DNA of 64,000 bases from Candidatus Woesearchaeota archaeon (GTDB lineage Archaea; Nanobdellota; Nanobdellia; Woesearchaeales; UBA11576): NCBI GenBank assembly GCA_018668595.1, contig JABJCP010000035.1, positions 267,284 through 331,283 on the forward strand. The letters are read 5' to 3'. Made by a program: the position numbers and the translations under genes. Below, one piece after another: positions 32,816 to 42,386 of the stretch. Positions within the stretch are counted from its first letter, which is position 1, and every line of letters begins with the position of its first letter. The notes under the pieces were generated by a model. The model was not told the DNA's origin. It saw nothing but the letters and a program-made list of their open reading frames with translations, and did not search any database.

Positions 32816-35445
32816 TTTCGAAACCTCTCATTTTCTGATATATTATATTTTCTATCTAGATTATTTAATGTATTCGTAACCCCATTTATTAAATTTTCCT
32901 GTTCGATCTGAGTTTTCATTTCTTTGAAAGCATCCTTAATAAATTCAACCTGTTCGATTCCTATTTTTTCTTGGTTATAATTTAGTCGCTCTTCTATTTT
33001 GTCATACCTTTCTTTATCTACGTGATAAAAAGTTAGCATAGATTCTGCAACTTCAAATTCAGGACTACTTTCTATGAATTTATCTACTGCTAAATTAGAT
33101 TTTGAAACTGTTTTTGGAAATTGATATTTTTCATTTAAATTATTAAGAAACCTGTTTTTATCATCAACGAAATCATAAGTTTTTAGATCTGTTGTTACTT
33201 CTTCAAAACTTGAAGCAATTCCATTCAAAAATTTATTATTCCCTAAATCAAATTCTTCCTCCAACTTTAAAAAATCATCTTTATACGTTTCTCTTATTTG
33301 TGCATGGAATCTTTCGTGATAATATCCTCCATTTACAAAAAAGTCTTTATCCATATTTTCGTCTAAAAACAGAGTTCCTTTTCCAAATTCGTCAGAGGGA
33401 GGTAAAAATGATGCAGGAGTATTTGTAAATTGTTCTTTAAGTGGTTCAAATTCCACTTCATCAAACTTAGGCGAGTTCTTATCAAAAAACATTGTCTGTC
33501 CTAAATAATCCGGAGATATGTTGATCTCATTTCCTTTTCTAAAAACATCTAATACTTCTTGATCTTTGAACAGTTCTGTTATTTTTACTGCTGATTCAAT
33601 GTCTGGAATGAATGTTTTTGTGTCAAAGTCCAGTCCTGATAGTTTTGATGCAAATACCATGTTTGTATGTGCATTAACATAGTCTGTGTATTTTTCTAGT
33701 TTTAGTTCTTCTGTTTCAAATTTAAATTCTTGTCCAAACTGTTTGAAGTCAGGCATTAATGAATCTGGTTTAATTCTATCTAAGTATGATAGTTTTTGTA
33801 AGTCTGTTTGAGTTTCTAAACTGAACAATTTCTTCTCGTCTATAAATTGGTTTGCAGCATCCATTAATGGTTTTAAATTTAATGTCTCAAATTCGATTTG
33901 AGCAGGGTTATATTCTTGTAGTGGTTGCGCTTGCATAGACTGTTGATATCCTTTCTGAACTAAATCTAAGTCATCTAGTTGATCTAGTTTTAATTCTTTG
34001 ATAACATAATCATTTTGTAATGCTGAAGTTATTTCTTGAATAGGAATTTCTTCTTGAATATTTGATAGTGGAGTTTGTGATTCAATTTTGAATTTTTTAG
34101 TTTCTTCTTCTAAATTTTTTACAACATTATCTAAATAATTAGTTTGAGTAAGTTGTGTTACTGGTTCAAAGTCGATTTCTTGTTTTATTTCTGATTGTGG
34201 TGTTGTTGATTTAAATCCAACATCTTCTTGTAATTTTGTACTTAGTGCAGATATTGCGGCATAATCTATTACATTTGAAGTGGATTCTATTTTTGTAGGT
34301 TTAGAATCTGTTTTTAGTTGGAGTTCAATTCGTTCTTCTAATAGATCTGTTAGTGTTTGAACAGCGTCTACATTAAATTCATCTGACATTGCAACTTTTA
34401 CAAACAAATCTTGTTCTTGGATTGATGATTGTGGTGTTGGTGATGATATTTTGAATGTTTCTTGTAATTGATCTACAATTCCTTCAAGTTGTTTGTATTC
34501 TATTTTAGGAACTTCAATTTTTTCAGACGGAGGGATGTATAACTCTGTTTTGAGTTCGACATCGTGAGTTTTTATTTCAATATTGTTTTGTTCTAATGGT
34601 TTAATATTTGGTTTAGGCAATTCAACAATTACTTGTTCTTGCATTATGGGTTCTACTTTTTGTTTAGGTACTTCTATTGGTTTTTGTTTAAGATATTCAT
34701 GTCCTGCTGGCATAATTATTGCTGATTCTTGTTTTATTGGTTTTGAGATTATTGTTGATTTTGTAGCGTCGATAAGTTGTGTGTGTTCAGTTTGCTGAGT
34801 TGGACTAAATATTACTGGTTTGTAATCTTCAACTGGGCGAATTGAATCTGTTTGAATTTCAGATATTGGTGTTGTTGAATTGAATTCAGCTTCTTTTTTC
34901 CATTGTTCCGACGTATTAGTTATAGTGTCTATGAACGAATTTTTTTCTGTTTTTTCTTGTGGAGTCCAAATAATTGATGATTCAGGTGCTGATGAAGCAG
35001 CATTGTGTCCTTGACTTGCAGCGTCTCCTATTTCTGAAAAATAATTATTTGTTTGTATGCTGGATTCTTCTGTTGCTGAACAAAAATTAGCATCTTGTTT
35101 CCATTCTTCTGTTTTTTGAGTTAAGAATGAAAAGTCAATTTGTTCTTGTGGTCTTGCTTGACTCAAATTAGATTCTTCTGTTGTTGAACAAAAATTAATT
35201 TCTTTTTTCAAATTTTCTGTAACTTGAGCGATCGCATCTAAATTTATTCCTAAATTATTATTTTCAGGCGCATAATCTATTTGAGATGCAGGTGCTGATG
35301 ATGCTTGCTTTACTGGTTCAAATAGTGACGAGCCAGCGGACTCAAAAGCATTGTTGCTAGATTCTGGTTGTTCAAATGGATTTATTTCAGCAGGAGGTGC
35401 AAATGCGATTGGGCCTGCGTCAAATTTAGGGGGATCGAATGTCAT
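32812..35445 (-). CDS. Large repeat protein with C-terminal HERFH zincin domain
   Basis: The 877 residues split into three parts. Residues 1-60 are Pro/Ala/Ser-rich. Residues 60-560 are Gln/Pro/Thr-rich with about seven copies of a short motif of the type F-x-S-x-T-P-x-S-x-I-Q (near 84, 120, 188, 331, 411, 452 and 541), each preceded by a helix. Residues 668-877 hold a zincin domain with HERFH (710-714) and a possible third ligand in SFEEV (748-749). No signal peptide or membrane segment. It follows a nucleotidyltransferase gene and is coupled to a small helical protein. The C-terminal part recurs in two start-less copies downstream. Confidence 0.75.
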   Translation of the reverse strand: MTFDPPKFDAGPIAFAPPAEINPFEQPESSNNAFESAGSSLFEPVKQASSAPASQIDYAPENNNLGINLDAIAQVTENLKKEINFCSTTEESNLSQARPQEQIDFSFLTQKTEEWKQDANFCSATEESSIQTNNYFSEIGDAASQGHNAASSAPESSIIWTPQEKTEKNSFIDTITNTSEQWKKEAEFNSTTPISEIQTDSIRPVEDYKPVIFSPTQQTEHTQLIDATKSTIISKPIKQESAIIMPAGHEYLKQKPIEVPKQKVEPIMQEQVIVELPKPNIKPLEQNNIEIKTHDVELKTELYIPPSEKIEVPKIEYKQLEGIVDQLQETFKISSPTPQSSIQEQDLFVKVAMSDEFNVDAVQTLTDLLEERIELQLKTDSKPTKIESTSNVIDYAAISALSTKLQEDVGFKSTTPQSEIKQEIDFEPVTQLTQTNYLDNVVKNLEEETKKFKIESQTPLSNIQEEIPIQEITSALQNDYVIKELKLDQLDDLDLVQKGYQQSMQAQPLQEYNPAQIEFETLNLKPLMDAANQFIDEKKLFSLETQTDLQKLSYLDRIKPDSLMPDFKQFGQEFKFETEELKLEKYTDYVNAHTNMVFASKLSGLDFDTKTFIPDIESAVKITELFKDQEVLDVFRKGNEINISPDYLGQTMFFDKNSPKFDEVEFEPLKEQFTNTPASFLPPSDEFGKGTLFLDENMDKDFFVNGGYYHERFHAQIRETYKDDFLKLEEEFDLGNNKFLNGIASSFEEVTTDLKTYDFVDDKNRFLNNLNEKYQFPKTVSKSNLAVDKFIESSPEFEVAESMLTFYHVDKERYDKIEERLNYNQEKIGIEQVEFIKDAFKEMKTQIEQENLINGVTNTLNNLDRKYNISENERFRK

Positions 35446-35461
35446 TTTGTTTCACCTTTTT

Positions 35462-36166
35462 TTAGATATATTTTTTTAGTAGTTTCTCTGCATCTAAGAA
35501 ATGATCATTAGAATTATTGAGTGTTACAGCGCCTGTTTTTTTGTTGAGTTTAACATACATTCTTAGATCTAGTAGTTTTTTGTCAAGGTCTGTTTTTGGA
35601 AATTCTAAAACATTTGATAATGTTACATTTGAGTTTCCCATCTCATATTTTTGTCTAAATGACAAATAACTTAATGAATAAGTTAGAACTGATAATGATT
35701 TTAGAACATCAAATGTTTGTATTTGTTCAGATTTATTTTTGAGTAAGGTATTGCAAATCTCATCTGCAGATTTTGATTGTTTAAACATGTCGGTTAATAG
35801 ATTATTTTTTCCTAGTTCATATAATTTCTTTGCTTGAAAAAATGTTTCTATACTTCTTTTATTCAAATAGTCTAAATTTTGTTCATTAGGTTTATTATTT
35901 TTTAAATATTCTAATGATGATTTAAACAATTCATTGTTTCCTTCAACAAAACTTCCTGTAAGAATTGGTTCTGTGTATTCTAAATCCCAGTTTGTCAGTC
36001 TAAATAAATAGTCTGATTTAGTGACTTGACTTAGATCATAGTTATCTTTGATTTGGTTCTTTTCAATCGGGCCATTTTCATATACTAATAATAAGTCAAT
36101 ATCACTTTCTTTTTTTCTTGATCCATATAAAACAACTAATTCTGGTTTTAAAAGTTGGGCTTGCAT
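35462..36166 (-). CDS. Nucleotidyltransferase with helical C-terminus
   Basis: The N-terminal domain carries the MNT motif VVLYGSRKKESDIDLLLVY (GS and DxD), about residues 12-30. The remaining 150 residues are helical (FFQAKKLYELGK, SLSYLSFRQKYEM) and could be a HEPN-like half. ATG 36166 is preferred over ATG 36181, because the ribosome site ggaggt lies at the latter. It heads the operon with the zincin repeat protein (16 bases apart). It may modify that protein or its partner by adding a nucleotide; this is inference. Confidence 0.75.
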   Translation of the reverse strand: MQAQLLKPELVVLYGSRKKESDIDLLLVYENGPIEKNQIKDNYDLSQVTKSDYLFRLTNWDLEYTEPILTGSFVEGNNELFKSSLEYLKNNKPNEQNLDYLNKRSIETFFQAKKLYELGKNNLLTDMFKQSKSADEICNTLLKNKSEQIQTFDVLKSLSVLTYSLSYLSFRQKYEMGNSNVTLSNVLEFPKTDLDKKLLDLRMYVKLNKKTGAVTLNNSNDHFLDAEKLLKKYI

Positions 36167-36205
36167 TTTACCTACCTCCATAGCTTTCGCTAGGTATATT
36201 GAATG

Positions 36206-36322
36206 TATGCTAATTCAGGAATAAGTTTCCTTACTTGTTTGAATTAGCATATGCCAAAAGAAATTAAAAGTTCAAATTTTTAATTTCTTTTTAGCATATA
36301 ATTTTTTGTGTATAAAATTTAA
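36206..36322 (-). promoter_or_regulatory. Promoter and two-hairpin mRNA leader of the zincin operon
   Basis: Reading the minus strand, a TATA-like stretch near 36311-36322 is followed by two long hairpins before the ribosome site. Hairpin A pairs aaaagaaattaaaa (36256-36269) with ttttaatttctttt (36278-36291) and extends through atatgc (36249-36254) with gcatat (36294-36299). Hairpin B pairs tatgctaattc (36206-36216) with gaattagcata (36241-36251). The arms share 36249-36251, so both full stems cannot form at once. The roughly 480-base spacer also has an inverted repeat ccggaaa/tttccgg near 36414. Confidence 0.6.
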
Positions 36323-36659
36323 ACGAGTATATATTGCGTGTTTGTTATATGTTTTAGTAGTTTATCAGGTTTATTAACCTTTCTCGAAAATTTCATACGT
36401 TTTTTCAGCAAAACCGGAAATCTGTGCAAACTTTCCGGACGCTTTTTCAATTCCCTTTTAAACATCTTGAAAATATTTCAATAAAACTGAAGGATTTTCA
36501 ACACATCTTTAGAAGCTCTAATTCCTCATTATTTATAACTCTCAGAGACCAAAATTCTCTTACAAATTTTAACTTTCTAGTAGTTACAAAACAAAAACTT
36601 TATATATGATGAGTGCAACCCTTACTATTATTAACTATTTATTATAAGGTGATTTTATT

Positions 36660-37325
36660 ATGAAAAGATATGTTATAACAACTTTACTTACTATTGCTTT
36701 AGGCGCTTGTGGAGGAAATGGAGTTTCTAATCCAGAAGAAGATTTATTTCCTGAAGATGTACAAGAAGAAGTTCAACCTGACACACAGCAAATTGATTTA
36801 GAGCAAGAAATTGATAATGAAGATGCTGTTTCTGAAGTTGGTCAAGACACAGATTCAAACGAACCTGATGAGTACAATCCATGCAATAAAGTAACAAGTC
36901 AAGATTGTAAGGATTTATACGAATGCGTAGTTCCAGGATCACTTGAATGTCAAGCTTATTGCGAAGAAGATGGAACTGCAAACGAGCCAGAGTGTGATTA
37001 TGAAGTTCCTGAGTTGAGTTGTCAAATCGGAAGTGATTCTTTAGGTCAGGGATTTGGCGGGATTTGTCAAAGAATTACTGAAAAAGTTAACGGAAATTCT
37101 ACTTTGTTTAAATTAGGTGAATATGATTTAGTAACTAAATCTGGAGAGAAGCTTAGTTTTTATATGTCTCCTCAGGATGGAGATTTTATGAGTAATGAAT
37201 TTTTAGATAATTCTCAAGAATATAGTTTTGAAATGTTGTTGTGCGAGGATTCTAATAATAATGGGCAGTTAGAATTAGATGAATCTAATTGTGGAAATCA
37301 TATAATAACTGGAACAGTTAACTAA
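36660..37325 (+). CDS. Cys-rich acidic lipoprotein with calcium-type loop
   Basis: A lipoprotein signal ends at LGAC (Cys about residue 17). The next 60 residues are very acidic, then a Cys-rich domain begins (NPCNKVTSQDCKDLYECV..., about 10 cysteines). Near the end, CEDSNNNGQLELDESNC resembles an EF-hand/dockerin calcium loop (DxNxNGxL). It would be a surface protein held by disulfides. TATA box tttatata near 36600; ribosome site aaggtga. It ends four bases into the end of the large convergent surface protein gene. Confidence 0.75.
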   Translation: MKRYVITTLLTIALGACGGNGVSNPEEDLFPEDVQEEVQPDTQQIDLEQEIDNEDAVSEVGQDTDSNEPDEYNPCNKVTSQDCKDLYECVVPGSLECQAYCEEDGTANEPECDYEVPELSCQIGSDSLGQGFGGICQRITEKVNGNSTLFKLGEYDLVTKSGEKLSFYMSPQDGDFMSNEFLDNSQEYSFEMLLCEDSNNNGQLELDESNCGNHIITGTVN

Positions 37326-40300
37326 ATATTTTTTCTTTCAAATTTTAGTATGCAAGATTTTTCAATTGCATTATTTATTTTGATTTTCTTATTTGCGAAA
37401 TTAGGAATTAAGTTGAGGTTACAATTAGTATTATCAGGATACGTTTTTGCAGTTATTTCATATTTGAAATCAACAAAGTTAATTTCTAAAGTGGTTGTTA
37501 ATTCTCCTGTAGACATTTCGGGGAATTGGGTTGGCGAACTTGAAATTATTAAATTTATTAAAAAGTTAGGATTTGCCTTTGGAGGTATACATATGAATGT
37601 TTTTGATCCTAATTGATTTAGTTCGGGTATTTCTAATTCTATGATTGTTCCTGCGGTATATTCTCCCTCGGGGATATTTCCGCATTCACACAATCCAGTT
37701 CTAACTTTATTATTACCTGCACCTCCATATGTATATTCTTCTTGTAAACATTGCATTCCTTCGAGGCTGTTTCCTGTGAAGAATCCTGGAAGTACGTCTT
37801 TCATTTTATTTATGCAGATATTATTATTACTTCCACACATAACCTTCCCTTGGTTTGCATCATTTGGTTTGTTGTAAATATTTCCTGTTGTTCCTATGCA
37901 GGTCGGATCAAACTGATCTGTTAATGCATCACAATCATTATCCATTTCGTCCCAACAAGTATCTGAGAAATATCCTTCTGAGTTTAATATTGGTTTATTA
38001 TCGTTTTTCGGACTTACACTATCGATACATTTCAAATCCTCGTCGACACATTCCATTAACAAAGGTTCTTCTCCTTCCATTTCTAATAATTCATTTCCAT
38101 CTATTCGTCCATCGCAACAAATTTTTTCTCCTAATTTATTCTCACTTACTACTTCGTATGCTTGGTCTCCGCAGAAGTCTTTTTGGTTTGAGGCGTATCC
38201 TCCGACGTTATCTTCTCCTTTAGTGATGAAATCAATATTAGGACCTTCTGATTTACATGCTTCTACAATTTCTTTTTTATTGTCGTTTATAGGTATCTGT
38301 ACTTCTGTTAGTGGTTTTAATTCTGCTGTACAAAGATCTGGTTTATTATTATCATCGCAAATATATACATTTGTTTCATAGTTTGTTTTGTCTTCAATTC
38401 CATCAAGATCGTCATAATCAATATTGTTTGTAAAGTCGCAATAATAATTTTCAGAATCCATTGATATTTTCCCATCGTGAAGCGAACAACTATGCAATAT
38501 GGTTTTTGTTGTAACATTAGAGTTTCCATATAAATCTAAACTACATCCTCCTCCGTGACAACCACTTCCCGTCGAGATATCATTACCAACGCATTTTGCA
38601 GTTGAGTTACAAACTCCATTAGCTTCTCCGCCTGTTTTTTTGGCAAGTCCGTATGCTTGTTCGAATGTTTTGTTTCCGTCGTTGTAGTTGTAGTTAAAAC
38701 ATTCTTGTAGTGGTGTTCCTGTTAGTGGCCATTTTATTTTTGGATCTGGTCCGCTACAAGTTTCTTCAACTCCGACATCAAGACATGGATGGAATACTTT
38801 TCTTACGTCTACAAAACTTCCTTCGCAGGTATTGCCTCGGTAATCTGAGCATTTTCTTGTAATTTCTCTTTTGATAATATCATTTTTTAATTTTTCATCA
38901 GGTATTTTGTTTAGATTATCTTGATCAATTTCGTATTGTAATCCTGTTTCTGGATTTATGTATAGGCTAAATGTAGTTTCTTCAAAACTGTAGGGGTGTC
39001 CGTATTGTAATCCTCCTTTGAAACATTTCGTCGAGGAACCTAAGTATTGCCCATATGATGGATAGTTTGGATCTGTCGAATCTATTTGTAATTTGAATGT
39101 ATTGGGTGTTGTTCCGGGTAATGGAAATTTGAATGAGACATTGACAAATGTTTTATTTAATGTTATGTTTAAGTAGGATGGAAAATTTTCTGTAGTCCCT
39201 AAAAATTGTGCATTTTTCCAAGCAACAGGAACTGTTTCAAATAGTCCTGGTTGAGTTGAGAAAATTGCCGCAGAAACTTCATCGCCAAATTCATGTTCTA
39301 CTAAAATCGAACCATCTATTAAATCTGTTGTCACGTCTATATATTCCTCCATAACACCTCCATTACTACAACATGCATGACTTGCCAAATAAGGATCTAT
39401 TGGAACTTCATCTCCATCTTTTGTAATATTATTATATGGATATGGATAAGGATGTTCTTCGTTTCGATGTGGTAGACATTGCATTACTTGTACTTGGTGT
39501 AATGCTGCTGGTGGGTACGACGGAGAAACAGTCATTGAAATATTATGTGTTTTGTTTAGTTTTCCGTTTGGATTATTAAACAAATGTATCATTTTCTTAA
39601 ATGGTGAGTTTTCATCTATTGTTTTAATATCAAAATTATCCCAGGGTATTGATAAATAGTAATCCCATTTTTTTTCGTCTTCATGAGCAGAAATCTTCTT
39701 CTCAAATCCTTCTATTGAATCATTAAAAACTAAGTCTACTAAGTTTGTAAAGTAGTGTTGTACAAATGCGTGCAGATTATAAACATCTTCAATTGATGCA
39801 TAATGATCAGGTATGTCGTCGTATACATTTGATCCATTAAGATACAATTTAGGAACATCGTAAACCATCACGCGTACAATTTGATAATCGCACAATCCTC
39901 CAGCATCGCATACATAAACTGTTAAATTATGTGGTCCGATGTCGTCGTGTTCCAAACTGATAGTCGCATTCTTAGACGAACTCATATAATTTATAGAACT
40001 AGTCCATTTTTTTGGATTTCTTAAATCAACATTTTCATTTGAACCTTTCATTAAATAACTTGTCTGTGGTTGCAAATGCGAACAAGAATCTTCTACTTTT
40101 CCTGTTTCAAAATTAAATTTTTCATTACAAGTTTCTTTCCAACCTACGTAATCATAAAATAGTTTATCCTCGTCTGGATCATAAATTGGAATATAACAAG
40201 AATCTCCCGAACACTTGTACCCTGAAGGATTAGGACTAATAGTAATATTCTCATATTCCATTGCTATAATATCGAACTCACCAATTGGATTGTAATCTAT

Positions 40301-41344
40301 TAAATCTAGTGCAGGTATTCTGTTTTCTCGTGCAAAACGATAAACATATGACATACCATCAAGAGCGCTTTTAGAATCAGTAATTTCTATAATGTCTGTG
40401 TAGTCTCCAATAAAACTTAGTGGTGAGTAAATTTTTACAGATAAGTATTCATCCCATCCTCCTAATAATTTATATTTTGAATAATTAAATGATAATCTTT
40501 CAACATCAAGAGAATTTAAAACTGCAACAAATTCTGCTATTTTTTTTATTCTTACAGGAAATGATGCTTCGAAGTTTGCGTATGTAAACGTCGATCCTAT
40601 TCCTCTCATTTGTAATTCCATTGGATAACTTACTTTTACAAATACAGAAGATGTTCCAAATGTTACAGTAGTATTAACAGCGCCAGTTTGATTTATTTTA
40701 TATCCTGTGCTTTCTTGTATTGCTGTCCAGTTGACGCACTCTGCCATTCGTCCAGAAATGAAGTGTTCCATTTGTTCTTGTGTTGACCAAAATGAAGTAT
40801 ATTGATTGTAGTAACATATTGGATTAAAGTATAATTCAGAAATAGAAAATGGTCTATTTGATCCATTAATATCGCATAACTTTCGCAAATTATTTATCCC
40901 AAAATATCCGCGATCACTAAAATTTAATTTAGATGTCTGTCCTTTTCCTGGATAATTTGGGGGGTGTGGATAAAGTGAATAATTATTTAGTAATGGCTTT
41001 TTTATTCCATATGATACTTTTGTCGACGGATATGCTTGTATTGATGATGAGATTTGTATTGTTTTGATATTTTCCGGGATCATTCCACCTTGGTAAGAAT
41101 AAATATTTCCTCCTTGTAAACCAACTAACCATAATGCTTCTTTTGTAGTTTTTTCAAGGCATAATTTAGCATAATATTGTACTGCTTGTGATTGGAGTAG
41201 ATCTTGTCCTACTCTTTGCGCTGCTGCATCTGTTTGTGCTTCTGCTACTGTTGTATTCAAATAATTCATAAAGAAGTAAATACTAATAATAACTATTCCG
41301 ATTAAAATAAATAATGTTATTTGTGCTTTTTTATTATTAAACAT
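37322..41344 (-). CDS. Giant Cys-rich surface protein with pilin-like anchor, 1340 aa
   Basis: The N-terminus, FNNKKAQITLFILIGIVIIS, is a short positively charged segment plus one membrane helix without a lipobox, as in many DPANN surface proteins with class III-like or uncleaved pilin anchors. The remaining 1300 residues are extracellular in type: aromatic, Asn/Thr-rich, with many cysteines in the second half. One segment, CWDEMDNDCDALTDQFDPTC, matches the MopE-type calcium/metal motif. ATG 41344 is preferred over 41368, which would overlap the upstream gene. It probably forms a cell-surface or attachment structure. Confidence 0.8.
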   Translation of the reverse strand: MFNNKKAQITLFILIGIVIISIYFFMNYLNTTVAEAQTDAAAQRVGQDLLQSQAVQYYAKLCLEKTTKEALWLVGLQGGNIYSYQGGMIPENIKTIQISSSIQAYPSTKVSYGIKKPLLNNYSLYPHPPNYPGKGQTSKLNFSDRGYFGINNLRKLCDINGSNRPFSISELYFNPICYYNQYTSFWSTQEQMEHFISGRMAECVNWTAIQESTGYKINQTGAVNTTVTFGTSSVFVKVSYPMELQMRGIGSTFTYANFEASFPVRIKKIAEFVAVLNSLDVERLSFNYSKYKLLGGWDEYLSVKIYSPLSFIGDYTDIIEITDSKSALDGMSYVYRFARENRIPALDLIDYNPIGEFDIIAMEYENITISPNPSGYKCSGDSCYIPIYDPDEDKLFYDYVGWKETCNEKFNFETGKVEDSCSHLQPQTSYLMKGSNENVDLRNPKKWTSSINYMSSSKNATISLEHDDIGPHNLTVYVCDAGGLCDYQIVRVMVYDVPKLYLNGSNVYDDIPDHYASIEDVYNLHAFVQHYFTNLVDLVFNDSIEGFEKKISAHEDEKKWDYYLSIPWDNFDIKTIDENSPFKKMIHLFNNPNGKLNKTHNISMTVSPSYPPAALHQVQVMQCLPHRNEEHPYPYPYNNITKDGDEVPIDPYLASHACCSNGGVMEEYIDVTTDLIDGSILVEHEFGDEVSAAIFSTQPGLFETVPVAWKNAQFLGTTENFPSYLNITLNKTFVNVSFKFPLPGTTPNTFKLQIDSTDPNYPSYGQYLGSSTKCFKGGLQYGHPYSFEETTFSLYINPETGLQYEIDQDNLNKIPDEKLKNDIIKREITRKCSDYRGNTCEGSFVDVRKVFHPCLDVGVEETCSGPDPKIKWPLTGTPLQECFNYNYNDGNKTFEQAYGLAKKTGGEANGVCNSTAKCVGNDISTGSGCHGGGCSLDLYGNSNVTTKTILHSCSLHDGKISMDSENYYCDFTNNIDYDDLDGIEDKTNYETNVYICDDNNKPDLCTAELKPLTEVQIPINDNKKEIVEACKSEGPNIDFITKGEDNVGGYASNQKDFCGDQAYEVVSENKLGEKICCDGRIDGNELLEMEGEEPLLMECVDEDLKCIDSVSPKNDNKPILNSEGYFSDTCWDEMDNDCDALTDQFDPTCIGTTGNIYNKPNDANQGKVMCGSNNNICINKMKDVLPGFFTGNSLEGMQCLQEEYTYGGAGNNKVRTGLCECGNIPEGEYTAGTIIELEIPELNQLGSKTFICIPPKANPNFLINLIISSSPTQFPEMSTGELTTTLEINFVDFKYEITAKTYPDNTNCNLNLIPNFANKKIKINNAIEKSCILKFERKNI

Positions 41345-41345
41345 T

Positions 41346-41636
41346 TTATATTTTTGGTAGTGATTCACATTTATTATCTATGCATTGCATAGGGTATGGG
41401 CAGTATCCTTCACACACAAAGTCTTGTCGATCAACACATCTTTCAAAGTATTTCATATTGCCTAGATAGCACATTCCTGTTTCAGAATCAAAACCATTAC
41501 AAACACAATCAGAATCTGAACCACAATATGTAGAATTTATTTCTGAGCAGCTAACAAAGGGGTTATATTTTTCTTCACAGCCCATAATAAGAATTATTGC
41601 TATTATTAATACTACTAATAATACTAACTTTTTCAA
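41346..41636 (-). CDS. Cys-rich small lipoprotein, 96 aa
   Basis: Signal and lipobox LIMGC (Cys about residue 20) are followed by a 75-residue domain with 11 more cysteines (SCSEINSTYCGSDSDCVC, MCYLG, CVDRQDFVCEGYC). This looks like a disulfide-knotted extracellular module. It ends one base before the start of the giant surface protein, so the two are surely co-transcribed and probably work together at the surface. Confidence 0.8.
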   Translation of the reverse strand: MKKLVLLVVLIIAIILIMGCEEKYNPFVSCSEINSTYCGSDSDCVCNGFDSETGMCYLGNMKYFERCVDRQDFVCEGYCPYPMQCIDNKCESLPKI

Positions 41637-41777
41637 TTAATACACCCCTTTTATAATATAATTTATATAATAATAATTGTTTTCTTTTATATATTTTTCT
41701 GTAAATTTGGTTGAGAGAACATTAATTAAACTATATGTTAGAAATCTTTAAAAATCAGACACCTATTCCTAACATTC

Positions 41778-42386
41778 ATGACAAATAATTTAATTGCAAA
41801 AGTAATTCCTATAAAATCAGGATCAAAGTATCATATTAAAAGTGCAGGTGATTTTTGTTTAGACTGCCTTAAACACAGATCGCCTAATGGGTTTTCTATT
41901 TATACTGATGCTTCTTATTTTCCTGGTCTTTCTGGAAGAACTCTTCCTGTAGAACTGTGCGGTGCAGTTCATAAAATAATTCAGGTTACTATGGATCAGG
42001 ATTTAGAATCTGTTTTGGGAAGAATTGGTTTTGTGGAAACAGATAAATTTCCAAGGTTAGGTAGTGCTACTTTCTTTGGTGGCATTGGCAGTATTGCTTA
42101 TAGAGTTTCTTACAAAGAAAACTCAGAAAAAAAGAAAATAGATTCAATTTTAAGATTTTATGGTAAAGAAAGAAACAAAGATTCAGTTGATTTACCTGGA
42201 TTCCTTTCATCAAGAATTGATTTTTATACAGAAAACAAAACTACTGATGCAATCTACACAGTCACAAAAGCTTTACTAAAAAATGGAAGCAATGTAGCAA
42301 TTCCAAATTCAGAAGATAATATCAATAAATATTTCCGACTTAAACCTAATAAGCAAGGGTTTACTACACGGGAAATTATTGTTTAA
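41778..42386 (+). CDS. Hypothetical protein, 202 aa
   Basis: No family recognised. The N-terminal 60 residues have a Cys pair (FCLDCLKH) and another Cys in VELCGAVHK. The rest is alpha/beta with TFFGGIGSIAYRVS. There is no signal peptide. A TATA-like stretch (tctttaaaaatc) lies about 25-30 bases before ATG 41778. Its stop overlaps the convergent 42383 gene by four bases. Confidence 0.65.
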   Translation: MTNNLIAKVIPIKSGSKYHIKSAGDFCLDCLKHRSPNGFSIYTDASYFPGLSGRTLPVELCGAVHKIIQVTMDQDLESVLGRIGFVETDKFPRLGSATFFGGIGSIAYRVSYKENSEKKKIDSILRFYGKERNKDSVDLPGFLSSRIDFYTENKTTDAIYTVTKALLKNGSNVAIPNSEDNINKYFRLKPNKQGFTTREIIV

